Shown here piece after piece: positions 10,631-22,484 of a stretch of DNA of 64,000 nt. Positions within the stretch are counted from its first letter, which is position 1. The number at the start of each line of letters is the position of its first letter. Source of the stretch: Aphelenchoides besseyi (Eukaryota; Nematoda; Chromadorea; Rhabditida; Aphelenchoididae); contig JAMPIQ010000003.1 of the NCBI GenBank assembly GCA_024699855.1, forward strand, positions 8,618,001-8,682,000, written 5' to 3'. The notes beneath the pieces were generated by a model. That model was not told the DNA's origin and did not search any database. It saw nothing but the letters and a program-made list of their open reading frames with translations. A program made the position numbers and the translations under genes.

Positions 10631-11779
10631 TCACGTGGTCGATATGTGTGTTTGAAAGATCATAACAGTGCCGCTTTGGAAAGGACAGAATTCGAGTGAT
10701 GAGAAGCAATAACGACGATACGGATGAATCATTATCAGTGTTGTCGTCGCACTAAACGTCGGTGCCCATTGCAAAATAATGAGCATGATATCGGTCGTAT
10801 ATATAAAATACAAGCGAAAGAAGGTGGTTATTGTGACGAGCAACATTGGGATCACCACCGTAATGAAGGGCGTTAGAGCCTATAGAAACGATTTTGTATC
10901 GTTGATAGAAGAATGCAAACCTGAAATATTAACGTCTTTGTCATCTGCTTTTGCATCAAACGAGATCTTTTGCTTTCCAACGGTTGTTGTGCAACTTCAT
11001 GGACAGTCAAAAGTGCGATGATCAATGTGATGAAATACGATGCAAAAACGAGAACACGGCCATAGATAGTAAGCACGAAGGCCACGTTGTTCACATTTGT
11101 ATCGGTAAGAATGAATGCTTTTGGAAATGGGACTTCTAAACACGAGAGTTATAATAATCCGTAGTCCCTAAACTTGCCTTCGTACTAGAGAGCACCGAAG
11201 TCCAGACAGTCATATTGCGGACAAAACAAGGATTGACATCGAACCTTCAATCAAGAAGACAAGTAGCGGGAAAATGGATAATATTAAAGCGTACCATCGA
11301 GTCGGAGGTGTTTTATGTTTAACTACGTAGAGTCGATAATAGAACAACAACGGCAGAATGGCGACTTCAACATTCATCGGCGTGGTCTGCAAAGCCATTG
11401 ATAGACGTTGGACTCGATGTCCAAAAAATGAAACTGGTCCTCGCAACTCGTATAAATACTCAAGTTAATTTTATATCGCTAAATATAAACGACATTAGAG
11501 CTTTTGGTATGAATCTAACTTACCGCTCCACATCAACCATAAGCGAAGAGAAAAAAGAAGTCGACAGCAACTGAGACGAACAGTAATTTCGAGTATTGTT
11601 TGAAATAGGAAGGTGTTTTCGTGAGGATGCAAAACAACAAACCGACAATCATTGAGGAAAAGTAGTTGGTTTGTTTGACTATCGAGAAGAGTATGTTCGT
11701 AGGTTTTGTTCGTTTGATTCGAAAAATAAAAGCGATCCAAAACTAAAGGCTTACCGAAGTTCCAAACACTAAATATCAT
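10631..11779 (-). pseudogene. Srd/Str-superfamily chemoreceptor, disrupted
   Basis: Segments of a nematode 7TM chemoreceptor occur in order: TKTPSYFKQYSKLLFVSVAVD (TM2 start), a segment with VEVAILPLLFYYRLYVV, VAFVLTIYGRVLVF, LMQKQMTKTLIFQALTPFITV (TM6 motif) and APTFSATTTLIMIHPYRR (TM7). The same motifs recur in the intact receptors at 22485, 35730, 37208, 49877 and 52839. Lesions are a frame slip near 11690 after the N-terminus, an in-frame TGA at 11533-11535, and another apparent slip near 11210. One intron uses a GC donor (about 11138-11175). It is read as a pseudogene unless the slips are assembly errors. Confidence 0.75.
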
Positions 11780-12001
11780 TCAAATTTTCGGAACAGGTAT
11801 CATGTCTTTAAGAGTTCGTTTACTGCCAGAATGTTTGGCATCTTTTTGGTCGACGTCGTCGGTCGCTCGTGTATTACCCGCAAAGCTATGAGGATGGTAC
11901 GTATTACCCTTCCAAGTGCAAGGAATTTTCGGTTCAAACGTCTCAATAAACATGTTGGAACACAAATTTGAGTCATAAACTTTAACTAAATGTTTAGTCA
12001 T
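11780..12001 (-). CDS. short ORF of unknown status
   Basis: A 73-codon ATG-initiated frame between the broken receptor and the pepsin-like gene. It is polar, with no signal peptide, no introns and no recognised motif. It could be a small gene, part of the receptor's 5' region, or chance. Confidence 0.2.
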   Translation of the reverse strand: MTKHLVKVYDSNLCSNMFIETFEPKIPCTWKGNTYHPHSFAGNTRATDDVDQKDAKHSGSKRTLKDMIPVPKI

Positions 12002-12121
12002 TTGAGAATGAAAACTGTTATATTGAAGCTCATTATTCTGTTGGTGATTGTAATTCTAATGACAAATTCAACTCTTCAAAATGCTCAGTTTATTTCACTA
12101 ACATAATTCAACTGCAATTCC

Positions 12122-13826
12122 TTAATGTTTGGCTGTGGAGAAGGTGACTTTATGGTTTTGGAAGTCCACTTGAGTGCAGAAGGCCTGCATGAATGGCGTT
12201 CCAAGGATCTGCAACAGAAAACGATAATGTTCGTTGGTTGAATTATGTTTCGTTTTCTTGATTTTATGTTCAATCACTTTTTCTTGCATTATCGAAACAT
12301 TGCTTATCACTCGAAAGAACTTGCCCATGCGTCATCGGATTCAAAGTCATCGGATTCAAAGTCATCAAGAGCCAAAACACACTCGTCATCTGGCAGGTCC
12401 AACTAAATTGATTTTTTAATGTCAGGACAAGAAACAACTTACGTCAACAATGTAGTTGCGTCCAGGAACTACATAGTCTTTTCCTCCAATTGTAAGCGTA
12501 ATATCAGGAGCTTCGTAAGCGTCTTTGCAAGGAAGATAGTAAATTCCAAGTTCTAAAATTTGTTGTAAAAGCCATTGACAGACAATCTTACTTGAATCGT
12601 AACTTGGATTTAGAATTTTCAATATACGGCTGAATTCACTTTGGGGCACCTAAGAAGCTGCTTGTCGATAGCATAAACTAAACTTACCGAAATGACCGGA
12701 CTTCCTACGTTGATATATCCAAAATGTTTGACTTCGTCTTGATACTTTCCAATTTGAACTCTGAATCACAAGCATCCAATTCATTGATAGTTTGATAACC
12801 TACGAATCAACGGAAAACAGCCAAACCCAAAAGTCATCGTTATAGAATTGAGTCTAAAGTTGTAAAAGTATTCGATTGTTTGATGACAAAAACGTACAAC
12901 AGTGTTGTAATCGTTTAAACAATTCACATTATCTGCTCCTCCCAACGTCAACAAACCATCAAGCGTTCCAGCACTTGGCGGCACATGATTTCCCAACCAG
13001 ATTGTGTATGACGGCGATTTCAGTTGATCGGCCACATTTCGAAGTGGCATCTCATGATACTCAAGATCGTCCGGCGCAGGTACTCCTAACCCAATAAATC
13101 CATCTACAGGATAGGAAGAGAAAAAGTCGTAAATAGCACTGATGGAACCGAAAGGTTGAGTTGCGTATGTCAATCTTCCAAGCTAAAACAAACCTCTGTA
13201 ATACATAAGTTGTAAATTTTTACCGCAAAAACATCCTGATCGAAAGAACCAAAAATATATCCTGTGTTATAAAAGTAATAGTAGTTGTCACCTGAACGTG
13301 TAGAAATGTCTTGTGATCAAAATTATCTTCACATACCAATCTCGGACCAAGTACTCGAAGCCGTTTGATTATACAGAGTTTGGGATTCCGAAACATTCCC
13401 ACTATAATCGGTGTTAAGAACCCAAAACGAGAGATGAAACGAATCAACAGCAACTTGAAAGGTTTGAGCTAAAAACAACAACGCAAAATGCATAGAGAAT
13501 TTCTTTTCAACTTACGAGGTGTGCCAAGATCAACGTCAATCAAGAAGTAATCGGACTAAATCGTCTTCAAATAAGAGAATATTGAGAAGACAAACCGGAA
13601 ATTGAGTTGAAATAAATCGGCCGGTTCGTGGATTCTTTGAAGCCTTAAACTTCGGATTGAACGATTTGGCGGCATTCAGTTTAGCGTTCTTTTCGATGAA
13701 CTCCCGACGTTTCATCAGTCCATCACGATTCAACGCTCGTTTACTCATCGGAATCTTTACCGTATCTTCATCGCAGAGCGCCAAAAGAACAAAAGTCGCC
13801 AACAGAAACAACGTAGATTTCTGCAT
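12122..13826 (-). CDS. pepsin-like (A1) aspartic protease homologue lacking catalytic residues
   Basis: A secreted, two-lobed pepsin fold: signal peptide (MQKSTLFLLATFVLLALC), basic propeptide (MKRREFIEKNAKLN), N-lobe and C-lobe to the typical end WILGTPFMQAFC. The ATG is at 13826 and AATAAA follows the stop. At the first catalytic site DTG-S/T-S-x-LWV the sequence is VAVDSFHLSFWV, so Thr-Gly is lost. At the second site, I-x-DTGTS, it is YINVGSPVIS, so Asp is Asn. The flap/core landmark VDGFIGLG is intact. About nine short introns splice cleanly, including one GC-AG intron before ILGTPF, so the gene looks maintained rather than decaying. The acidic insert DDFESDDFESDD comes from a 15-bp tandem duplication near 12340-12370. 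Likely a pseudoenzyme; role unknown. Confidence 0.82.
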
Positions 13827-14399
13827 TTTGTCCAATTATGCTTCTATTGTTGAAACCCTCCGTTTTTATGCATTATCATTATCTTTCTCTACGGAACCTT
13901 GGTAACAAATTTCTCTTCTTACCACACCCACTAGAGATCACGAGCGTTTCCAACTCCGTTTATCAGCTAATTAAGGTCCGTTATATAATTCAAGACCATT
14001 AATTATGATGTGATCGTTGAGCGCTGACGAACAGGATCTAATTTGCCCACGCATTCGAGCTTAGCACAAACTATTGCAAGGAATCGACAGTTAATTCGTG
14101 GCTGCAGAACGTTGACAAGATAAGAACGTGGTCATGTATCATCATAGTGAGTTGATTACTTCTTTCGAAACAATTCAATTGGCATTATTTTCGACGCTTA
14201 TTCTTATTGAATTAATTCATTTTGAATTCTCGAATGAAAGCAGACCAATTCACCATTGAAACAAATTCGATATTCTTCGTATTACTTGGTCTCGAACAGG
14301 TGTAAATGACTAAATGAACCGGAACAAAAAACTTCTCCAAACATCGAAGTACAGATGGTGATGAATAGTTTTGGCAGTTCTATCTGAAATGATGTGAAA
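13827..14399. other. intergenic between divergent genes
   Basis: Likely holds both upstream regions for the pepsin-like gene (minus) and the Srh-like receptor (plus). No specific element identified. Confidence 0.5.
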
Positions 14400-15478
14400 A
14401 TGACTCTGGAGCAACTGAAGTACGACGGACTTCTCTCCGATCAATTCATTTCTTACTATGTGGTTTTCCAACATTTCTCGTTTATCTCCAGTTTATTTGC
14501 CTTCATTTTGACCTTCATCGTAATTTTTCGATCGTCGACAAGAGCCATGGGCACTTACAAATATTTTTTGTTGAATGAAGCCTATTGGAACTTCATCTTC
14601 GACTTGTTCTTGGCTCTGTGGCAAGCGGCCACGTTGTTTCCTGCGTTTTGCGCTTTCAGTGGTTCCGTTTATTTTCGACATAGATCAGTGGTTTGGACAC
14701 GTTACTTGTTCGCTCTATTGGCATTTGCAAGCATTGGAAAAGCCGTCTCGATGACATGCGTGATTATGCATCGTTTTGTGCAAACATTACATCCGAATTC
14801 TCGATTTGCTCATCTTTACACACAAACAACACCCATTCATCAAATTTGGATCTTCCTTACTTGCGAAGCAATAATAGTCGTAAGCAATGTTCGCGTATCT
14901 TGCAGATCATTTGAAGTTGTTTTCAGCCATTTTTCTATATCTCCGACGCTCAAGAGAAATCAATTCGTCAGCAAATAATTGCGAAAAGTGATGTGATGCG
15001 ATTCGTTTACGCGAAAGAACCATCGACTCTGTGTTTGATTTCGGACGATCAAGCGCCATGGCCAATTTTCGTTTTGGCGTTTATTCCCTGTCTATTCGTC
15101 GTGATCATGATTTCCGTTGTTCTCATTTACGCTCATCGAAATTTGCGCAAACGACCGTTGAAGGTGAGTGAACAGAAGTTGGAACTTCGATTGTTGTTGG
15201 CGAGCGAATTACATTTAGTTGGCAGTGCACTGTTTCTTTTCGTTCCTCTTATCGTTTTTTTCATTTCCACCTTCTTTCCAAACATGAATTATCTGACAAG
15301 CATCGTCGTAGGCGTCGCATCAACACACTCGCTGGTCGATTGTTTCGTCTTGATTTGGTTTATTAGACCTTACCGAGAATATGTTAAGCACTGGTTTTGT
15401 TGTTGTAAACGAAGTTCCCAAAAGAATAACACAACAACTTCCATGATCAATTCTCCCAATGTGACTAAACGTTATTAA
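14400..15478 (+). CDS. serpentine chemoreceptor, Srh/Sri-like
   Basis: About 340-residue 7TM receptor in two exons, joined across a 46-bp intron near 14880-14927. Motifs: RAMGTYKYFLLNEAYWNFIFD (TM2 region of Srh/Sri proteins), MHRFVQTLHP after TM3, SEQKLELRLLLASELHLVG before TM6, and THSLVDCFVLIWFIRPYR at TM7. A Cys-rich, palmitoylation-like tail (WFCCCKRS) follows. The ATG at 14400 is the first in frame and AATAAA lies near 15510. Expected role is ciliated-neuron chemosensation through G proteins. Confidence 0.82.
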
Positions 15479-15914
15479 CAGAATTGAAACCTCATAATCG
15501 TTATATTGAAATAAATGTATTACTTGTGATAAACGATTATATAAGGTTATTTTGGTTGTAGTGAAATTCCCGATGAGTCACGATTACAAAACCGCAGTCA
15601 TTCGATTGCAGTAACAAAAACTGAAGACCAATAATTGATATTGATCGGCTTATTTGGAACAAGTTGGAAGAATGAGGCATGAAACAAACTGATAACCGGA
15701 AGAACGATAAGTCAATTGGAGCAAGTAGCCATCAACTTAATCATCTTCGTTTTTTGTTCGCATGTCTCAGCGCTAAAGAATGTTGACTTTTAGTTCGCTT
15801 ACTCAACATGATGATGTTGATTAGAGAAGGTTATAAGAAATTGCGTCTGAGCTTTTAATATTATCGATCCAATTGCTTTCATTTTCAGTTCTCAGTCGAC
15901 TTAATTGGTCCACG
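15479..15914. other. intergenic, no gene seen
   Basis: Holds the AATAAA of the upstream receptor and the presumed promoter of the S28 peptidase. A ttttcag shortly before 15915 may be a trans- or cis-splice acceptor. Confidence 0.5.
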
Positions 15915-18230
15915 ATGAACACGTCTTGGTTGATCCCAATTCTGATTTCAACGTTTCTGTTAAAAACCTTTGCCATTGGACTTCCGAAGTTTTTGTCAGA
16001 AGCTCAACAGAAGTTACCGTACACGACGAAATTCGCGAGCATTCGAGTCGATCATTTCGATGTCACCAACACCGACACATTTTCATTAAAGTGAGTGGAA
16101 TGAAATGACAGTGACACGTGTTTAGATATCTGATTAATGATTCGTACAAAAAAAACGATGGTTCACCATCGCCATTGTTTTTCTACACTGGTAAATGATG
16201 GAGAGATGAGAGTGATTGGAGTTATTTGTAGGTAATGAAGGCACAATTGAAGGATTTGCAGAGAATACCGGAATATTGTTGGATATTGCCCCACTTTTCA
16301 ATGCAATTGTAGTCTTCGCTGAGCATCGGTTGGTTCACAATATAAAAGAATACATGATCGAGATTGCAGATACTACGGTAATGGTACTTCGATGCCATTC
16401 GGACAAGACAGTTTTTATGTATGTGATAAAAAGAGAAGATGTTAGATTTTGGTTTAGAATGCTACGAACGTTCGATTGCTTACAATTGAACAAACTCTCG
16501 CAGATTACGCTCAACTCATTAGAAAGTTGAAGACTCAATATCCTATCAGTCGTGTGATAGCATCCGGAGGGAGTTATGGCGGCATGTTTGTGGTCTATAT
16601 TGCAATCCCATTATAATGAATTTGTTTTAGGCTTTCGGCCTGGTTTCGGCAAAAGTACCCGGATGTTGTTGATGGGTAAGAAATCACAGAACGCAGTTTC
16701 AACACGATAGTTAAAGAGCGTATGCTGCATCAGCTCCACTTGCTTATTTCCGCAATTCTGGAATACCTTATGGAGCTTTTGATGCTGTAACAAAAAACAC
16801 GATGCAACGATTTGGATGCAGTGCCGAAGCAGTGGTTGAAGCATTTCAATACATGGACTTGTGGCGTGAGACACTTCATGAGTGTTCAATTAATACGTTT
16901 GCTATTTAGCGGAAGACGGATACTATGTCTTGGAAACAGTCTTCAATGTCGACACAACCAAATCGCCGCTTAAAACAAAAGACGATATGAGCGCTCTGAA
17001 GAACTACATTCGTGAAGCATTCGAATACATGGCAATGACTGGCTACCCGTATCCCACAAACTTCTTGGTTTCATTGGAAGCGTGGCCATTTAAAGTCAGC
17101 AGTATAACCATATTGTTTCAATAGAGTAGTTTAGAGAGCGTGTCTTGGACTACAAAAAGCAGGACAATATCCAAATGATGCGGTGAAAGCTTTGAAATCG
17201 GCTATCGACGTATACTACGGAAATGACACGAAGACGTGTTTCAATGCGACGAATTGTGGCGATGCAGCAACAGCAAATTTGGGAGCTGCACAGGCTTGGA
17301 CATGGCAAAGTTGTACCGAAATTGTTATTGACATCTGTGCTCAAGGCCCTCCTAACGACGTCTTTTGGGTGGATTGTGCAAAGAATCGTCGCGATGTACC
17401 GAACTTTGAGACTTATACACGTGAAAGGTCAGAACGATCTAACAACGCAAACAGCTAAATGAATTTCAGTTGCTACGATCTAAAATATTCGATTTTAAAT
17501 TACTCGACCGAATTCATAAAATTCGATTACATCAAAAACACTTTTGGTTTTGATTTGTCATCCGCTTCGAACATCATTTTGACTCATGGAGCTCTGTAAG
17601 AAGGCGGTTTGATTTCCCGTGTAAACCCAATTTAGAGATCCATGGTCGAGTGGAATTAAACCATTGATTAGTGGTGCTATTGATCGTCAAATTTATTCGT
17701 ACCTTATTGACGGTGCGGCTCATCATTTGGATTTGTTCGTATATAATACTCAGTGATTTAGTTTACATTTCGATTTCAGACGTTTACCGAACACATGTGA
17801 TCCGCCTACCGTAACAAATGCTCGATATCAAGTCAGTTGAATTTTGATTCATTTGTATCTTCGATTTTAGATTGTCGGAATTCTCAAATGTTGGATCGAA
17901 TCTAATTCCACTGACGACTGTGATCCAACCGAACTTCAGTGGCCGTTGCCAAGTTGGGATGGTCCTACGGATACGAAGGACTGTAAATCCGTTCAACAAG
18001 GCTATCCGTGGCAGCAAACAACCGAAAAACCAACGGCGACTTCAATGCAAAGCACAACACCATTTACCGGCTCAGGTACAACTCCGGCGTCCACGCAATC
18101 CGTCGCATCGACTCTTTTAAAATCAACTCCAACTGTCAGTCCAGCAACAACCAAAGGAGCCGGGCACCTCATTGCTTCGACTTTGTTAATCTTCGCAACA
18201 GCGATTTCTCTTAATGGACTTTATGATTAA
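15915..18230 (+). CDS. S28 serine carboxypeptidase (prolyl carboxypeptidase-like), probably GPI-anchored
   Basis: A secreted peptidase of the lysosomal Pro-X carboxypeptidase/DPP7 family, which cleaves after or near proline. Signal peptide (MNTSWLIPILISTFLL), then family motifs in order: RVDHFD, FFYTGNEG, VVFAEHRYYG, nucleophile Ser in GGSYGGM (about 16567-16590), AASAPLAY, WTWQSCTE, acid Asp in GALDPWSSG (split by an intron near 17597-17635) and His in DGAAHHLD (about 17722-17745). All three catalytic residues are present. About ten short introns splice in frame. The C-terminus is a Ser/Thr/Pro-rich stalk followed by a hydrophobic tail (LIASTLLIFATAISL), typical of GPI attachment. Likely a surface or gut-lumen digestive enzyme. 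Confidence 0.88.
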
Positions 18231-18277
18231 TTACAATGTTTGTCTTCAAGGTATAAACGTTTTTTATTGCCTTCGAA

Positions 18278-18658
18278 TTAAAAGATCGAACGTCTTCCGA
18301 ACAAAATTCCCAGATTGACAGACGGTTGTCGATAAGCTTCAGCGACGTTAAAGTCTTCTGGTTGGTTGTCTGATTTCAGTTCTACGGTACGTCTTGGACG
18401 CTCATGCTCTTCATTCACCTTCCAGTCATTGGAAACAACCGTATAAAGGTCACGAGCATTGTTCAAGCTTCTCATTCGCGCTTGTTCTCGATTCAAAAAC
18501 ATCTTAACGCGAAGTTGCATCATTTGAGGAGAAAAGTTCGACAACTGAAAAAGACAATCAGATTCTTTATCTTATACTTCAACTCTTACCCAAAGCATTG
18601 CAGCGCTGGAATTGATTGCCAAACTCAAAGCTAAGAGAATGGAAAGTTTACAAACCAT
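18278..18658 (-). CDS. neuropeptide-like secreted precursor (candidate)
   Basis: Two exons (intron about 18545-18588) encode about 111 residues. A clear signal peptide (MVCKLSILLALSLAINSSAA) is followed by a polar, Cys-free chain. Basic sites are RPRR mid-way and GRR near the end, preceded by NLGILF. Gly followed by two Arg is the usual amidation and cleavage signal, so a peptide ending in ILF-amide could be released. No known nematode nlp/flp family matches by eye, and it could instead be an unrelated small secreted protein. Confidence 0.55.
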
Positions 18659-18968
18659 TTGAATTGAAGTTACTAATGAATGCAATTAGACGACTCTGTG
18701 CGTTTATATATTGGCGGTTTTTTGCATCTGTAATCACAAACATTCGGTCTTTTAAAACCGGTGTTAGTTGGTCTCGAATTTACACATTAATTTTCCGCCT
18801 AGATTCGTGAAATTCAGCTGCTTACTCATGAGATACCGCCACTTTTTCAATCAACATGTCTAAGTGATATCATTTCGAAATCAGCGTTGTCAGGGTTCTC
18901 GTCTCTTATTCAAAGAATGTTTTTGACCATCTTGAGCAATTTGACTTTACTAGCAGAAACATGGTAAT
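18659..18968. other. intergenic, no gene seen
   Basis: About 310 bases, AT-rich, upstream of the neuropeptide-like gene and downstream of the Sra-like receptor. No feature identified. Confidence 0.5.
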
Positions 18969-20275
18969 CTACGATAACATGCGATTAAATTGATTGAAAT
19001 AAGTTTCTGTTTGATCCTCGTTGCTGAACCATTCAGCCGTTTTTTCTCTGTTTAATCGGAAATACAAACATTGACTTGCGGCAATGATAAAAATGCTGAA
19101 TGTTCTCATCTAAAGCTGATCTTATTGACACCCATTGGTTGTTTCAAACTCACAAAATTGACCCATTCCTTCCAATAAATCTCGTCGAATGGCCCCAAGC
19201 TGTGAACTATCGTCAAGTAATAGGTGAAAGCTACCAATTGAAGTGCGTAACCTAATGAATGACAGGCAGAGAACGGGAATATTAATCTAAAATTCAATTT
19301 TACAAGTGTCTCTAAGCGTACACAAACTTTATGCTGATACGAAGTTCTCGTAGTTCGTAAGATCGGTTTAGATTATAGCTGGCAACTCGTCTATAGAACC
19401 TCCTGCATTGATATCGATTGTAGAAAAGAAGCAGGAAGTCGCCGAACGTCACCATGAAATCGTATGTTAACATGATAAGAGTTGTACGAGCTGCACTCGA
19501 CGAAACTCGCGCGGTCACAATGACTGGACTGTCGCAATAAGCTGAACGAACATTGAGTTTATTTACGTAAGAAACATACCGCGATCATCAAAATTTTCTA
19601 TCGGCCAAACCGTCGTATAGTAGTAGTGAATGTAAGGATAAATCAGAAGGAAGGCGCCAAGAAGACCACCAAAAATGTTGAGAAAACAACGACCTGGTTT
19701 AAGGAACGTGACTACCAATCTCTCCACAAACAAAGCCACATGAAATAGGGAATACGCAAATGGACAAATAGAAGAAAAATATTGAAAAGTCATTAAACAG
19801 GACACTCCATTCCTAAGAAAGATGTCAAAGAAGTTGATGCAGAACGCTTACCAAACATAATCACAGGAATCGGGATATTCGACAAAGGATACGTACTGAA
19901 ACAACATAGTGATTCCTAACACTCTTATCTAACTCACCAGCTTGTAGCAGTACAAAATGAACGTATTGCTAGCACCGATCACATAGTAAGAAAAACCAAC
20001 GATTACAATAATCTAAAAACATTGTTAGACAATTCAACACATTCAATTACCTTTAGATCTTTGCCGAAGATTGCTATCGCTCTTCGAGTCGAATCCATAC
20101 GAAAGTAAACAAGGAAACAACACAAAGTGATTGCTGAGATGCAAATATGCGCAATGAGCGGGATTCGAGTTGCTCGATAATGATGCAAAGCATACGCTTT
20201 ATCGCATTGACTAGTTCCATTTTCAATGATTGCAAAGTGAACAAGATCCTCCACGGAGGTGTTCATTGTTCTCAT
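18969..20275 (-). CDS. serpentine chemoreceptor, Sra-superfamily (Srb/Srab-like)
   Basis: Seven-exon 7TM receptor. Landmarks: TRRAIAIFGKDLK after TM1, SYYVIGASNTFILYCYKL (TM2), SLFHVALFVERLVVTFL (TM3, with the E-R pair), FLLLFYNRYQCRRFY (TM5 end), YNLNRSYELRELRISIKFVY (the family's 'sYqlrEn' segment before TM6) and a short exon ending EWFSNEDQTETYFNQFNRMLS. The stop is at 18969-18971. It shares its whole layout and C-terminal signature with the gene at 48220-49415, so the two are paralogues. ATGs at 20275 and 20266 are both possible starts. Confidence 0.78.
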
Positions 20276-20910
20276 TAACAGCCCTTCGAATGAATGATAA
20301 GAACCAGAAGTTTTAAAGTTTAGTTTTCCGACGAAAACAGTCTTAGTTTATTAGTAGAATTAGATTCGTATCTTACAGCCTTGTTTAGTTCACTAATTAC
20401 GTTAAATGTAATCTACAGACAGCCATCAGAATACAAGGAAAATGTTTGTATTCACCGTCCCAAACTCTTCGACATGACATCCACCGCAAAACACTTCGAA
20501 TATCTGGGCATTCAAGAAGACTAACCAAACAGCCGCCTACAAAAGATCGTCGACTTAAATTTGTTGCGATTAGAAGACAAGAAGCCAAATTTTTGTATTC
20601 GAATTAAAGTACAGAAAACTTCGTTTCCGTGCAAATTACCGTAAACGTGGGATGTTACGTTCGCCGAGAAGCGCGTCCGTGCGTCGATGTGGACGTCGAC
20701 GTTTCGGTTTCAAATTGCCAACGAGATCAGTTTTTCGTTTCGTGCTTTTGACAGCTGCGATTTTACGTGTGAGTCAGAGCTAAACAGCGGCAACGACGTG
20801 GACAACGAAAAGATGTTCGACGTTTCCGAACAAAACGATCTTTTGCTTTGCGACCCTAAGATAGGAATGGCGAGCGCCTTTTTTGTTTTGTTTATTTCGA
20901 TGTTTTCAGA
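20276..20910. other. intergenic and 5' leader region
   Basis: A minus-strand frame at 20397-20588 lacks an ATG and a recognisable fold. 20640-20910 is more GC-rich and probably contains the upstream leader of the CHK gene, which has tttcag directly before its ATG. Confidence 0.4.
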
Positions 20911-22393
20911 TGAATTGCGCGCTGAAGAAGTTGGTTGAAGCGTCCGTTTCGCTTGAAGATCGTTTCGAAGATTCGCGCTACAACGTCGAGTGGATGCTCG
21001 GAACGCTGCTCGACTGCCATCGGGAGTTTCGAGAGTCGATCACGAGAAGCAACGTCGCGAAAGTAAGTTGTCAAGAAAATGAGTTGCTTAAAGTTTTCAG
21101 GTTGACGTCATGAAAATCGGTGAACAGACGGGATTCTGTTCGCATTTGCTGAAAGTCACGATCACGTTCGTCGACTCGACGGAAAATCCGATTTCTTTCG
21201 TGCTAAAGATTCCGAATGCCGATCGAATCTGCGAGCGAATGGTCGACAGCTGGAACATGCAAGAGGTCAGTTTTCTTTGAACGGCGTAGAAAACAGAAGA
21301 TTTAGGAGTTGAGAGAAAACGTGAGTCGTCAGATTCTGAATTCGCATAACGTCGAGATCGATGCTTATTCGATTTTGTCCAAAATTCCCGTCTCCGTCTT
21401 TCCACTACCGCATATCTTCTTCACCGAACGTTACAGTCGGAATACCGACGGAATCATAATCATGGAAGATCTCAGCGATCGAGCTTCCAGTTTACCTTTC
21501 GGTGTTTCCGTTAATGCTGATCAAGCATTCAACTTTGTTCGCTGTGTTGCCAACTTCGAACTGGGTTTGTGTGCTTAAACTCTTCATTTCTTGTTCAGAC
21601 ATACGTTCAATGCTCGATTCCCAAAAACAAATGGAACGGTCGTTTCGCGAAGAACATTCACGTGAGCACCGAATCGGAAGGCGGAGAATACAAAGCCGAC
21701 AGCTTGCGAAGAGCGATGAGCTTACGAAATTGCGGTACGTTTATTCGCACATTTTTCTCAAAAGAAGAATTTTAGAACTGGAAAAGCAACTCAAACGTAT
21801 TTTGTCCATTGATTGGTATCGATTCTCGAAATTTGCCATCATCGACAAAGCAAAAGAGTACAACGCAAATACTCTTTCACATGGGGATACATGGTGCAAC
21901 AATCTGATGTTTCGTTTGAACTCCAATGGATCGATTGGAAATACAATTGAAGGGATAGTGGACTGGCAAACGATGTTTGAGGGTCAGAAGTTGACTGTGA
22001 GTTGATCTCATTTCATCTTTAGGCTCCGCTCTGTTCGATTTGGCACGTTTCCTCGTCTTATCGGCTGATCCGGATATTCGACGTGCCATTCAACACAAGA
22101 TGGTCGATTTCTTCTACGCGGAGCTCACGAAGAACTTTGCTGTTCACGATCTAACTCCACCGTTTACACTCGATCAAGCACAAGAACTCTTCTTGCTGGC
22201 GGCTTTCCATCAAACTCCAATGCTTGTGCTGTATTACGCGTTGATATACGAACCGATGGAACGATCGGAATTAGAAGCCGATCGTTTGCGGGCCGAAAGC
22301 GCGTGGTTGAAAGTTCGATTGGCATTCGAAGACGCGGAACCCGTTTGGGAAAAGTACAGAATCCTGGAGATATTCGGAAAACGAACCAACTGA
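20911..22393 (+). CDS. CHK kinase-like protein (DUF1679/ecdysteroid-kinase-like)
   Basis: Choline/ethanolamine-kinase-like fold protein of a family expanded in nematodes and insects; substrates are mostly unknown and roles in detoxification are suspected. Landmarks: TGFCSHLLKVTI, DSWNMQE, HNVEIDAYSIL, IIIMEDLSDRA, IPKNKWNGRF, the catalytic-loop motif LSHGDTWCNNLMF (about 21875-21915) with Asp and Asn present, and IVDWQTMFEGSALFDLARFL. The C-terminal helix-rich region ends near RILEIFGKRTN. Introns are 35-45 bp. The join near 21563 is one base out of frame with a GT donor (ctggg|gttt context), so there is either a one-base assembly error, an unusual short GC intron, or a frameshift. Confidence 0.8.
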
Positions 22394-22484
22394 TCATTTG
22401 GACTTCATCTCATTGTCACTTTTTTTCTTGCCATTTAATTAGATGTAAATTTGATGTCTTCACTTTGACAATAAAATCAAGAAC

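Noticed and set aside
20397..20588. Minus-strand Cys-containing 63-codon frame, considered as another small secreted gene
   Set aside because: No ATG, no signal peptide, and cysteine spacing does not match the defensin-like genes.
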